From assembly GCF_015624505.1 (NCBI RefSeq), contig NZ_CP061379.1, forward strand, positions 7,377,001 to 7,441,000: a DNA stretch of 64,000 nt, written 5' to 3'. The DNA is from Bradyrhizobium commune (GTDB lineage: Bacteria; Pseudomonadota; Alphaproteobacteria; Rhizobiales; Xanthobacteraceae). The notes under the pieces are model-generated. The model was not told the origin of the DNA. It worked only from the letters and a program-made list of their open reading frames with translations, and ran no database searches. Numbering within the stretch: position 1 is the first letter of the stretch; each line of letters starts with the position of its first letter. This document shows positions 42,386-50,568 of the stretch, in pieces. The translations under genes and the position numbers were made by a program.

Positions 42386-43381
42386 GTGCCAGTGCTAAAC
42401 CGTGCCGAACTCTCACGGACCGGGGTGATTTTCGTCGCGCTTCTGCTCGCCATCTGCGCGACGGGCGCCGCTGCGCGCGAATTCCGCGCCGCCGACACCC
42501 AGACCGAGGATTACCCGACCGTCCAGGCGCTGCGTTACATGAGCGCGCTCATTGCCGAGCGCACCGGCGGCCGGCACGAGATCAAGGTGTTTCACTCCCG
42601 CCAGCTCGGCGAGGAGAAGGAGACGATCGAGCAGACCCGGGCCGGCGCTATCGACCTCAACCGGACCAATGTCGCGCTGATCGGCAATTTCGTTCCGGCG
42701 ATGAACGTGCTGGCCATGCCGTTCCTGTTCCGGTCCATCGAGCACATGCAGAAGGTGCTGGACGGTCCGATCGGCAACGAGATCCTCGGCAGCTTCGAGC
42801 CCTACGGCTTCGTCGGGCTCGCCTTCTACGATTCCGGCGCGCGGTCGATCTACAACGGCGTCCGTCCGGTGAAGAGCATCGCCGACCTCAAGGGATTGCG
42901 GATCCGGGTGCAGCAATCGGAGTTGATGAGCCAGATGATCCGCTCGCTCGGCGCCGAGCCGGTCGAATTGCCCTATGGGCAGGTGCTCACGGGGCTCGCG
43001 ACCCGGCTGATCGACGGCGCGGAAAACAACTGGCCCTCCTTCGTGACCACCGACCATTACAAATATGCCGGCTATTATACCTTGACCGAGCACACCATGA
43101 GCCCGGAGGTGCTGGTGATCTCGCTGAAGGCCTGGAAGAGCCTCTCGGCCGAGGACCAGCAGATTTTTCGCGAGGCTGCAGCCCGCTCGGGCCAGTTCAT
43201 GCGCGAGAAATGGCGCGACCTCGAGGAGCAATCGCAGCGCAAGGCGGAAGCCGCCGGCGTCACCATCGTCAGGGATATCGACCGCAAGCCGTTCGAGGAC
43301 GCGATGGCGGCAATCTACGCCAAGGCCGCGCAGGATCCCGCAGCCGCCGCGCTGATCGAACGCATTCGCAAGGTGGAGTGA
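42386..43381 (+). CDS. TRAP-type periplasmic solute-binding protein (DctP family)
   Basis: This ~331-aa protein starts at a GTG with GAGGGG upstream. It has a membrane/signal segment GVIFVALLLAICATGAAA and a DctP domain: FRAADTQTEDYPTVQALRYM, PFLFRSIEHMQKVLDGPIG, and the ligand Arg in GLRIRVQQSELM. It would bind an organic acid. The DctQ and DctM membrane subunits are absent; instead the next three genes encode two sensor kinases and a response regulator. It may therefore serve as the sensory binding protein for the kinase rather than for transport. Confidence 0.88.
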   Translation: MPVLNRAELSRTGVIFVALLLAICATGAAAREFRAADTQTEDYPTVQALRYMSALIAERTGGRHEIKVFHSRQLGEEKETIEQTRAGAIDLNRTNVALIGNFVPAMNVLAMPFLFRSIEHMQKVLDGPIGNEILGSFEPYGFVGLAFYDSGARSIYNGVRPVKSIADLKGLRIRVQQSELMSQMIRSLGAEPVELPYGQVLTGLATRLIDGAENNWPSFVTTDHYKYAGYYTLTEHTMSPEVLVISLKAWKSLSAEDQQIFREAAARSGQFMREKWRDLEEQSQRKAEAAGVTIVRDIDRKPFEDAMAAIYAKAAQDPAAAALIERIRKVE

Positions 43382-43387
43382 CGCGTC

Positions 43388-45466
43388 TTGGCAGCGCCCG
43401 GACACAGCGAGCTCGCGGAGCGGCCCCCCGGCCCGCTCGGGCGGCTGCGTGTGCGACTGGTCGGCGTGCTCCGCGCAGTGCCGATCCGCTGGCGCATCCT
43501 GTCGATCGCGGCGCTGAACTCCGCCGTCGTGATCGTGCTGGCCGCGCTGATCTGGAACGGCGCGCAGGTGCTGGGCTCGGCCTGGGACGACGTGCGCCAG
43601 GTGCGAGAATCCGACCGGATCCTGGCGCTGCTCGAAAGCGAGACCGGGCGCTTACAGAACCTGATCCACCGCTACATCAACCAGCCGAGCCCGGACCTGT
43701 TCGCCGAGATCCTGCTGCTGCGCGAGGCCGTGCTCGGCACGCTGACCGACCGCGCCGCCAAGGACCCGATGCTGGCGGGCTCGGTCGAGGAGCTGGAGCG
43801 CACCACCGACCGTTTCCTCAACGGCTTTGGCGAGCTGCGCAGCGTGCAGGCGACCATCGCCAAGACCTATGAGGAGCAGGTGCAGGGCCCGGCCAAGGAC
43901 ATGGCGGGGCTCTATTCCATCATCGAGGGCGCCACCGGCCATCGCGACGCGCTGATCTGGCCCTCGCTCGGCAAGTCGCGCGAGGCCTTCACGGCGATGC
44001 TGGTGGCGGCGAACTCCTATTACCTGTCGCTGTCATCAGGTGCGGCCGACGACGCCCGCCGCAACACCGAGACGATCGAGACCACCATTCCGGTGATGCT
44101 CGACCTCGCCGACAACGACCTCCAGCGCATGGCGCTGCAAAAGCTCGCGACCCGCACCATGGCGCTGCGCGAGGGCTTTGCAAAACTCTCCGAGCAGCTG
44201 ATGAGCCGCACTGAGCTCCTGCGCAACACCATCGATGCCAGCCAGGCCGAGGCGATCGGCGCCATCGACGACCTCTCGACCAAGATGCGCCAGCGCGAGC
44301 AGAAGGCGCAGGAGACCTTTGACCGCACGCTGGCCGACATCTCCCGCCGCGTGCTCTCCATTGCCGTGATCTTCCTCGGCATCATCCTGACCGTCGGCGT
44401 GCTGATCGCGCTGTCGATCCGGCTGCCGCTGCAGCAGATCATGACGGCGATGCGCGCGATCACGCTCGGCGACCTCGACCGCGAGGTGCAAGGCACGCGC
44501 GCCCGCGACGAGGTCGGGGCCATGGCGCGCGCGGTCGAAGTGTTCCGCGAGAATGCCATAGCCAAGCGCCAGACCGAGGATGAGCTGCGCGCATCGAAGG
44601 AAAAGGCCGAGAGCGCGCTGCTCGAGCTCAACACCGCGCAGCAGAATCTGATCGATGCCGAGCGGCTCGCAGCCCTCGGCGGCCTCGTCGCCGGCGTCGC
44701 CCATGAGGTCAACAACCCGATCGGCATCAGCCTGACGGTCGCCTCCAGCTTTGCCCGGCGCAGCGAGATTTTCGAGGCTCAGCTCAAGGGCGACGGCGGC
44801 CTGCGCCGCTCGCAGCTGGAAGAGTTCGTGCAGGCCTCGCGCGACGCCTCGCAGCAGCTGGTCGGCAACCTCACCCGCGCCGGCGAGCTGATCCAGTCGT
44901 TCAAGCAGGTCGCGGTCGACCGCTCGCATGCCGAGCGGCGGCAGTTCTCATTGAGCGAAGCAACCGACCAGATCATCGCGAGCCTGCGCCCCGTCTTGAA
45001 GCGCTCGCCGATCACGCTCCAGGTCGACGTGCCCGAAGGGCTGCTGCTCGACGGCTATCCCGGCTCCTACGGCCAGATCCTGACCAATTTGTTCCTCAAC
45101 GCCGCCAATCACGCCTTCGCCGACGGCCGCGCCGGCACCATCACGATCTCGGCGCGGCCGCGCGGGGCCGAGGACATCGAGATCATCTTCGCCGATGACG
45201 GGGCCGGCATGACCCCGGACGTGCAGCGCCAGGCCTTTGACCCATTCTTTACCACGAGGCGCAACGAAGGCGGCACGGGACTCGGGCTTCATATCGTCTA
45301 TAACCTCGTGACCCAGCAGCTCGGCGGCCGGATGATGCTGGAATCCAAGCTGGGACAAGGCACTATCTTTCGGATTATCATGCCGCGGGTCGCCAAGGGC
45401 GGCGCGCCAAGCGCAGAAAGTGACGGGACTTCGCAATGGCCGAACAGGACGATGTCCTCCACCTGA
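43388..45466 (+). CDS. Membrane sensor histidine kinase with HAMP domain
   Basis: This 692-aa protein (TTG start at 43388) has a first membrane helix at about 37-58, a helical periplasmic domain of ~260 residues, a second helix at about 322-344, then HAMP, a coiled coil, and HisKA with H439 in GVAHEVNNPIG. The HATPase domain follows, with the N-box NLFLNAANHAF, DDGAGMTP and GGTGLGLHIVYN. It begins 6 bp after the TRAP binding protein gene, which suggests ligand-loaded binding protein docks on its periplasmic domain. The stop overlaps the next kinase gene by 31 bp. Confidence 0.9.
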   Translation: MAAPGHSELAERPPGPLGRLRVRLVGVLRAVPIRWRILSIAALNSAVVIVLAALIWNGAQVLGSAWDDVRQVRESDRILALLESETGRLQNLIHRYINQPSPDLFAEILLLREAVLGTLTDRAAKDPMLAGSVEELERTTDRFLNGFGELRSVQATIAKTYEEQVQGPAKDMAGLYSIIEGATGHRDALIWPSLGKSREAFTAMLVAANSYYLSLSSGAADDARRNTETIETTIPVMLDLADNDLQRMALQKLATRTMALREGFAKLSEQLMSRTELLRNTIDASQAEAIGAIDDLSTKMRQREQKAQETFDRTLADISRRVLSIAVIFLGIILTVGVLIALSIRLPLQQIMTAMRAITLGDLDREVQGTRARDEVGAMARAVEVFRENAIAKRQTEDELRASKEKAESALLELNTAQQNLIDAERLAALGGLVAGVAHEVNNPIGISLTVASSFARRSEIFEAQLKGDGGLRRSQLEEFVQASRDASQQLVGNLTRAGELIQSFKQVAVDRSHAERRQFSLSEATDQIIASLRPVLKRSPITLQVDVPEGLLLDGYPGSYGQILTNLFLNAANHAFADGRAGTITISARPRGAEDIEIIFADDGAGMTPDVQRQAFDPFFTTRRNEGGTGLGLHIVYNLVTQQLGGRMMLESKLGQGTIFRIIMPRVAKGGAPSAESDGTSQWPNRTMSST

Positions 45467-47181
45467 TCGACGATACCGGTACCGCGTCGGAGGATACGGA
45501 CACAAGGAAGTGGAAGATCGCCGTCATCGACGACGATCCGGCCGTGCACGACGGCACCCGCTTCGCGCTGTCCGACTACAATCTCAACGGCCAGGGCCTC
45601 GAGATCCTCTCGGCCCATTCCGCGGCGGAAGGCCGCAAGCTGATGGCCGCGCACCGCGACATCGCCGCGGTGCTGCTCGACGTCATCATGGAGACCGACG
45701 TCGCCGGCCTCGAGCTGGTCGAATACATCCGCAACGAGCTGCGCAACGAGACCGTGCGCATCATCCTGCGCACGGGACAGCCCGGCCAGGCGCCGGAGCG
45801 GCGCGTGATCGTGCAGTACGACATCAACGACTACAAGGCCAAGACCGAGCTCACGGCCGACAAGCTGTTCACCTCGCTGACCGCGGCGCTGCGCTCCTAC
45901 CAGCAGCTCGAGCGCATGGTGCAGACGCGGCGCGGGCTCGAGATCATCATCGATGCCGCGTCCACGCTGTACGACTTCAAGTCGATGCAGCGGCTCGCCG
46001 AGGGCGTGCTGACCCAGCTCGCCTCGCTGCTCAATGTCGACTGCGCCGGCATATTGGTGCTGCGCGACAATGGCGGCGTCGATCCCGAGCTGTCGGTGCT
46101 GGCGGGCAGCGGCTGCTACAGCCGCTTCATCGGCACGACCTCGTCGAAGGCGCTCGACCCTGACCTGCGCCAGCTGGTCGAGGACGCCTTCCAGCGCCGC
46201 AAGAACGAATTCGCCGACCATCGCAGCGTGATCTATCTGCGGACCGGAAGCGGCCGCGAGGTGGTGGTGCTGCTCCAGGCCGAGCGCGAGCTGTCCGAGA
46301 CCGACCGCTCGCTGGTCGAGATCTTCTCCTCCAGGCTCTCGATCGCCTTCGACAACGTCATCCTCTATCAGCAGCTCCAGGACGCCAACACCCAGCTCGA
46401 GGACCGCGTCGCCCAGCGCACCCGCGCGCTGATGCAGGCCAATCGCCGCCTCTCGGCGCAATGGCTGCGGCTGCAACGCGCCAACGGCTTCAAGAACGAG
46501 ATTCTGGGCACCGTCGCGCACGATCTGAAGAACCCGCTCGGCGTCATCCTCGGCCGCACCGAGATGCTGAAGGAGCTGATCTCGACCGGCGCCTCGGCCA
46601 GCGGCGTGGTCTCCCAGGTCGATCACATCCGCGACGCCACCAAGCGCCTGACCACGATGGTCGACCATCTGATCTCGGATGCGATGGCGGACGCCTTCGA
46701 CATCACCATCCGCCGTGAGCCGGTTGATGTCGCAGCTTTGGTGAAAGAGGTCGCCGACGCCAACCAGCCGCTCGCCGTCAACAAGCAGCAGACGATCAGC
46801 GTCGCCGCGCCGGCCAACATCGTCACCATGTGCGACACCGACCGCATCCGCGAGGCGATCGACAACCTCATCAGCAACGCCATCAAATACTCGCCGATCG
46901 GCGGCAAGATCGTCGTCGCGGTGACCCATGAGGGCAACGACACCATCGTCCGCGTCAGCGACGAGGGCGCCGGCCTGTCGCCGGAGGATCTCGGCCGTCT
47001 GTTCGGCCGGTTCCAGCGGCTGTCCGCCAAGCCGACCGCGGGCGAGAGCTCGACGGGGCTTGGGCTTTCCATCGTCAAGCGTATTATCGACATGCATGGC
47101 GGCGAGGTGACCGCCGACAGCGACGGCCCCGGCAAGGGCTCGACCTTCACCATCACGCTGCCCGCGACTGAAATGCCATGA
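45436..47181 (+). CDS. Receiver-DUF3369-histidine kinase hybrid protein
   Basis: This 581-aa cytoplasmic protein has no membrane helix. Residues ~26-160 form a receiver with phospho-acceptor D82 (AVLLDVIM). Next come DUF3369 (~165-340), a GAF-related sensor region with short coiled coil, and a HisKA domain with H362 (TVAHDLKNPLG). The HATPase domain ends near GGEVTADSDGPGKGSTFTITL. It probably receives phosphate from the membrane kinase and then drives the OmpR regulator downstream, giving a multi-step relay. It overlaps the upstream kinase by 31 bp. Its 3' end lies in a tandem repeat. Confidence 0.9.
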   Translation: MAEQDDVLHLIDDTGTASEDTDTRKWKIAVIDDDPAVHDGTRFALSDYNLNGQGLEILSAHSAAEGRKLMAAHRDIAAVLLDVIMETDVAGLELVEYIRNELRNETVRIILRTGQPGQAPERRVIVQYDINDYKAKTELTADKLFTSLTAALRSYQQLERMVQTRRGLEIIIDAASTLYDFKSMQRLAEGVLTQLASLLNVDCAGILVLRDNGGVDPELSVLAGSGCYSRFIGTTSSKALDPDLRQLVEDAFQRRKNEFADHRSVIYLRTGSGREVVVLLQAERELSETDRSLVEIFSSRLSIAFDNVILYQQLQDANTQLEDRVAQRTRALMQANRRLSAQWLRLQRANGFKNEILGTVAHDLKNPLGVILGRTEMLKELISTGASASGVVSQVDHIRDATKRLTTMVDHLISDAMADAFDITIRREPVDVAALVKEVADANQPLAVNKQQTISVAAPANIVTMCDTDRIREAIDNLISNAIKYSPIGGKIVVAVTHEGNDTIVRVSDEGAGLSPEDLGRLFGRFQRLSAKPTAGESSTGLGLSIVKRIIDMHGGEVTADSDGPGKGSTFTITLPATEMP

Positions 47182-47235
47182 CTGAAGTACAATGACTGAA
47201 CTGCCATGATCTGAGTACCGAGATCTGAGTGACAT
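47166..47235 (+). repeat. Five degenerate 14-bp tandem repeats across the kinase/regulator junction
   Basis: Units are 47166-47179, 47180-47193, 47194-47207, 47208-47221 and 47222-47235: GACTGAAATGCCAT, GACTGAAGTACAAT, GACTGAACTGCCAT, GATCTGAGTACCGA and GATCTGAGTGACAT. The kinase stop (47179-47181) is at the first unit border, and the regulator ATG (47234) overlaps the last unit. The first three units each bring an ATGACTGA string. Because 14 is not a multiple of 3, each copy shifts the frame. Confidence 0.85.
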
Positions 47236-47971
47236 GACACAAAGCCAGCACATCATGATCGTCGACGACGAGGCCCCGGCCCGGGAGATGGTCGGCGATT
47301 ACCTCAAGATGCACGGCTTCACCGTGACGCTGTGCGACGGCGGCAAGTCGCTGCGCGCCGCGATCGACGGCAGCATGCCCGATCTCGTCGTGCTCGACCT
47401 CAACATGCCCGAGGAAGACGGCCTCTCGATCATCCGCGACCTCAAGAGCCGCATCAACGTGCCGGTGATCATGCTGACCGCGACCGCGAGCCCGATCGAC
47501 CGCGTGGTCGGTCTCGAGCTCGGCGCCGACGATTACGTGGCAAAGCCCTGCGAGCTGCGCGAGCTGATGGCGCGAATCCGCTCGGTGCTGCGGCGGAGCG
47601 CGCCGGTGAAGGCCGCCGCGGCTGAAGCGGCGCCCGCAAAGTCGGACAAGGACCAGCTGGTGCGGTTTGGTACCAAATGGCTCGATCTCGAAGCCCAGGC
47701 CTTGCGCGACGACGAGGGCAACGAGCATCCTTTGACCGCATCCGAGTTCGGGCTGCTCAAAGTGTTCGCGGCCAATCCGAAGCGCGTGCTGTCGCGCGAG
47801 CGCCTGCTGGAATTGGCCAATGCGCGCGACGCCGAAGCGTTCGACCGCGCCGTCGATCTGCGCATCATGCGCATCCGCCGCAAGATCGAGCCCGATCCGA
47901 CAAAACCCGCCGTGATCCGCACCATCCGCGGCGGCGGCTATCTGTTTTCGCCGGCGGGCGAGAAGGCGTAA
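47234..47971 (+). CDS. OmpR/PhoB-family response regulator
   Basis: This 245-aa protein has a receiver domain (HIMIVDDEAPAREMVGD, phospho-acceptor D55 in LVVLDLNMPE), an Ala/Lys-rich linker near 125-140 and a C-terminal winged helix (ANPKRVLSRERLLELANARD, ending IRTIRGGGYLFSP). It should bind DNA when phosphorylated. It follows the hybrid kinase gene by 52 bp filled with tandem repeats, and is the output of the TRAP-linked sensor system. Target genes are not evident in the window. Confidence 0.93.
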   Translation: MTQSQHIMIVDDEAPAREMVGDYLKMHGFTVTLCDGGKSLRAAIDGSMPDLVVLDLNMPEEDGLSIIRDLKSRINVPVIMLTATASPIDRVVGLELGADDYVAKPCELRELMARIRSVLRRSAPVKAAAAEAAPAKSDKDQLVRFGTKWLDLEAQALRDDEGNEHPLTASEFGLLKVFAANPKRVLSRERLLELANARDAEAFDRAVDLRIMRIRRKIEPDPTKPAVIRTIRGGGYLFSPAGEKA

Positions 47972-48277
47972 GCGCGCGCGTCACCTGCCGCCATCGTCCC
48001 GGACAAGCCGGGTGTGCGGCAGAGCACACAACGCAATCCCCCGGATTACGTTCCAGGCCGTTCCGCCCAGTCCAAATGCGCACTTCCGTATTTTCCGCAT
48101 ATTGAAATTCCACGACTTTTTGCCCCGAATGTTTCGTCGGGGCCGTTCCGACGAAATAATTTGGCGGCGCACGAAACCATTTTCCCCTTTTGGTGCAGAC
48201 GTCCCGAAACGTTGGCTGATTAACACTTTGGTCCAAGGAAACGCCGCTCGGTTGCGGCGCTACGGGGAGCCAAGTCA
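47972..48277. other. 306-bp intergenic region upstream of the ECF sigma gene
   Basis: It should hold the sigma gene promoter. A hairpin occurs at 48132-48156 and an AT-richer segment at 48080-48130. GGGGAG precedes the sigma ATG by 9 nt. No clear ECF-type -35 GGAAC / -10 pair was located. Reading frames across it lack coding character. Confidence 0.5.
48132..48156. promoter_or_regulatory. Inverted repeat upstream of the ECF sigma gene
   Basis: TTTCGTCGG (48132-48140) and CCGACGAAA (48148-48156) are perfect 9-bp arms around a 7-nt loop. A third GACGAAA-like string appears downstream of the sigma gene near 48958. It may be a regulator site or the terminator of the upstream regulator gene; there is no long T-run. 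Confidence 0.5.
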
Positions 48278-48889
48278 ATGCCGAACGTCATCGCCATCAA
48301 CGCCCAAGCCAGCCAGAGCATCATCGCCGCTCAGGCGACCTCGGACGACATGCTTCTTGAAAGCATTGCCGACGGCAACCGGACGGCCATGCACATCCTT
48401 TATTGCCGTCACAATGTGCGGGTGTACCGCTTCATCCTGCGCATCGTGCGCGACGCCACCACCGCCGAAGACCTGGTCAGCCAGGTGTTTTTGGACGTGT
48501 GGCGGACCGCCGGCCAGTTCCAGGGCCGCTCGCAGGTTTCGACCTGGCTGCTGTCGATCGCCCGCTTCAAGGCGCTGACCGCGATGCGCCAGCGTCGCTT
48601 CGAGGACATCGACCAGGAAGACGTGCGCCAGATCCCGGACGATTGCGACACGCCGGAGACCTCGCTCGACCGCAGCGACACCAGCGCCATCCTGCGCGCC
48701 TGCGTGGCAAAACTGTCACCCGCACATCGCGAGATCATCAACCTCGTCTACTACCATGAGAAGTCGGTGGAGGAGGTCGGGCAGATCATCGGCATCCCCC
48801 AGAGCACGGTGAAGACCCGGATGTTCTACGCCCGCAAGCAGCTGGCCGATTTGCTTAAGGGTGCCGGCGTCGATCGCTTCGCCGCGTAA
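48278..48889 (+). CDS. ECF-type RNA polymerase sigma factor (sigma-70 family)
   Basis: This 203-aa protein has sigma region 2 (HNVRVYRFILRIVRDATTAEDLVSQVFLDVWRT, shown here in parts: RFILRIVRDATTAED and SQVFLDVW) and region 4 (LSPAHREIINLVYYHEKS, then IIGIPQSTVKTRMFYARK). It directs RNA polymerase to specific promoters. No anti-sigma gene follows; the next gene is a CcdA homologue 308 bp away. It has an N-terminal extension of about 25 residues before region 2. Control may be transcriptional or through an unlinked anti-sigma. Confidence 0.9.
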   Translation: MPNVIAINAQASQSIIAAQATSDDMLLESIADGNRTAMHILYCRHNVRVYRFILRIVRDATTAEDLVSQVFLDVWRTAGQFQGRSQVSTWLLSIARFKALTAMRQRRFEDIDQEDVRQIPDDCDTPETSLDRSDTSAILRACVAKLSPAHREIINLVYYHEKSVEEVGQIIGIPQSTVKTRMFYARKQLADLLKGAGVDRFAA

Positions 48890-49197
48890 GGCCAACAGTT
48901 TCAAAGGGATAGGACCGGACATCTGGTCTCGTCCCGGCACACGAAAGCGTTACCGCCGACGAAACAATTGAAACAATCGACAACATCAGGCGGAAAAACT
49001 TCCTCCCTATAAAGCTCACATACGGTTTTCGTTAAACCTCCCAAGGACCTCCAGCGACCCGGACGATGCCCCCGTCCGGGTCGTTTTGTATTTGGGGGGC
49101 GCTCTCGCCGCGCATTTCCGTCACGAACGTGTGACGCCACGTAACGACCTCCGCATCCATTCCGAACTGCCCTCGTGACCCCCATCACGAGTGCCCC
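48890..49197. other. 308-bp intergenic region with terminator; possible small RNA
   Basis: The segment between the sigma gene and ccdA has a low-GC stretch (48950-49020) containing TTGAAAC and TATAAAG strings, followed by a strong hairpin with T-run at 49056-49090. The -35/-10-like strings are too far apart to be one promoter. The 166 bp between the sigma stop and the terminator could be a 3' UTR or an independent small RNA. Confidence 0.4.
49056..49090 (+). terminator. Rho-independent terminator
   Basis: GACCCGGACG (49056-49065) and CGTCCGGGTC (49073-49082) pair perfectly around a 7-nt loop, followed by GTTTTGTA. It is downstream of the ECF sigma gene and is the clearest intrinsic terminator in the window. 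Confidence 0.8.
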
Positions 49198-49896
49198 ATG
49201 CTCGAGCTTCTCTTCGCCGTCCTGGCCGGCGTCCTCACCATCGCGGCGCCCTGCACGCTGCCGATGCTGCCGATCCTGCTCGGCGCCTCGATCGGGCGCT
49301 CTTCGCAGCTGCGGCCGGCAATGATCGCGCTCGGCTTCGTGATCTCGTTCTCGGCGGCCGCGCTGCTGCTCGGCGCGCTGACAAAACTGTTCGATTTCGA
49401 CCCGAACGTGCTGCGCGAGGCGGCGGCGATCCTGCTGCTCGGCTTTGGCCTGCTGATGCTGTGGCCGGCGCCGTTCGAATGGCTGTCGATCCGGCTCAAT
49501 GGCTGGCTCAATCTGGGTGCTGCGAGCGACGTACAGCGCGAGGGCCCGCTCGGCGGTCTCGTGCTCGGCACCACGCTCGGCCTGGTCTGGACGCCCTGCG
49601 CCGGCCCCGTGCTCGGCTCGATCCTGACGCTGGTGGCGACGTCGAAGAACCTGGCCTGGGCGAGCGTCCTGCTGGTCGCCTACGCGATCGGCGCCGCGAT
49701 CCCGATGCTGGCGATCGCCTATGGCGGACAGGCCGCGACCACGCGCGTGCGCAGCCTCGCCCGCATCTCGCCGCGGCTCCAGCAGGGCTTCGGCATCGTT
49801 GTGATCGCCTTCGCGGTGGCCGCCTATTTCCAATACGACACGCTGATCGTGGCGTGGCTCACCGGCTTCTACCCCACCGGCCAGATCGGCCTGTGA
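49198..49896 (+). CDS. ccdA: CcdA-like thiol-disulfide transmembrane reductase
   Basis: This 232-aa protein has six hydrophobic helices and the two DsbD/CcdA cysteine motifs, AAPCTLPMLP in helix 1 and WTPCAGPVLGS in helix 4. Such proteins carry reducing equivalents from cytoplasmic thioredoxin across the inner membrane. The next gene, 31 bp downstream, encodes a secreted thioredoxin-fold protein with CxxC, which would be the direct acceptor. Targets could be cytochrome c maturation or other periplasmic thiols. Confidence 0.88.
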   Translation: MLELLFAVLAGVLTIAAPCTLPMLPILLGASIGRSSQLRPAMIALGFVISFSAAALLLGALTKLFDFDPNVLREAAAILLLGFGLLMLWPAPFEWLSIRLNGWLNLGAASDVQREGPLGGLVLGTTLGLVWTPCAGPVLGSILTLVATSKNLAWASVLLVAYAIGAAIPMLAIAYGGQAATTRVRSLARISPRLQQGFGIVVIAFAVAAYFQYDTLIVAWLTGFYPTGQIGL

Positions 49897-49927
49897 TCAC
49901 CCAGCATCTCAACCGGAGGACGCTTCC

Positions 49928-50485
49928 ATGACACCCAAACTGCTCGCTGTATCCGCGGCCCTGATCGGCATGGCCGTGACCGGCGCCGTGATTCCCGGCA
50001 TCTGCGGCGAGGCCGCCGCGCCGGTCAAGGTCGCGGCCGCGACGCAAGGCGCCGCGCCCGATTTCGCCGGCATCAGCAACTGGTTCAACTCGAAGCCGCT
50101 GAGCATTGCGGACCTGCGCGGCAAGGTCGTGCTGGTCGACTTCTGGACCTATGGCTGCGTCAACTGCGTCAACACGCTGCCGCATGTCACCCAGCTCTAC
50201 GCCAAGTACAGGGACAAGGGCCTGGTCGTGGTCGGCGTGCACACGCCGGAATTCCCGTTCGAGCGCTCGGCCTCCAACGTGCAGGCCGCGCTGAAACGCC
50301 ACGGCATCACCTATCCGGTGGCGCAGGACAATGATTCCAGGACCTGGGACGCCTACCGCAACCAGTATTGGCCGGCGCAATACATCATCGACCAGAACGG
50401 CAAGATCGTGTTCCAGCACGAAGGCGAAGGCCGCTACGACGAGATCGACCGCACCGTCGGCCGGCTCTTGAACGCCAGCAGCTGA
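49928..50485 (+). CDS. Periplasmic thioredoxin-like protein (TlpA/DipZ C-domain type)
   Basis: This 185-aa protein has a signal peptide (MTPKLLAVSAALIGMAVTGA), then a TlpA-like fold with VLVDFWTYGCVNCVNTLPHV, whose CVNC is the redox pair, and the cis-Pro region near AQYIIDQNGKIV. The WTYGCVNC style matches the DipZ C-terminal domain, where CcdA and thioredoxin are fused; here they are separate genes in one operon. A perfect hairpin follows at 50517-50540. Confidence 0.88.
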   Translation: MTPKLLAVSAALIGMAVTGAVIPGICGEAAAPVKVAAATQGAAPDFAGISNWFNSKPLSIADLRGKVVLVDFWTYGCVNCVNTLPHVTQLYAKYRDKGLVVVGVHTPEFPFERSASNVQAALKRHGITYPVAQDNDSRTWDAYRNQYWPAQYIIDQNGKIVFQHEGEGRYDEIDRTVGRLLNASS

Positions 50486-50516
50486 GCCACACAGGGCGGA
50501 TTTGCGTTGCTGCTTG

Positions 50517-50540
50517 ACTCCACGGAGCCGTCCGTGGAGT
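50517..50540. terminator. Perfect 10-bp hairpin after the thioredoxin-like gene
   Basis: ACTCCACGGA (50517-50526) and TCCGTGGAGT (50531-50540) pair perfectly around GCCG. It is 31 bp after the thioredoxin-like stop and 28 bp before the next ATG, so it may end the ccdA transcript. The following bases (TTTCG) form only a weak T-tract. Confidence 0.55.
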
Positions 50541-50568
50541 TTCGCGCCAACGCAATCAGCCGCCCGCA

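Noticed and set aside
42302..43381. Start of the TRAP binding protein at 42302
   Set aside because: The first 28 residues are not signal-like; GTG at 42386 has a ribosome site and leads directly into the signal segment.
47166..47235. Tandem repeat as a CRISPR or attachment site
   Set aside because: Units are 14 bp without spacers and no cas or integrase gene is nearby.
45298..47256. Long antisense open frame (652 aa) opposite the two kinase genes
   Set aside because: GC-rich DNA with G/C third positions creates long antisense frames; the product is His/Asp/Arg-rich with no domain, while the plus-strand kinases have clear motifs.
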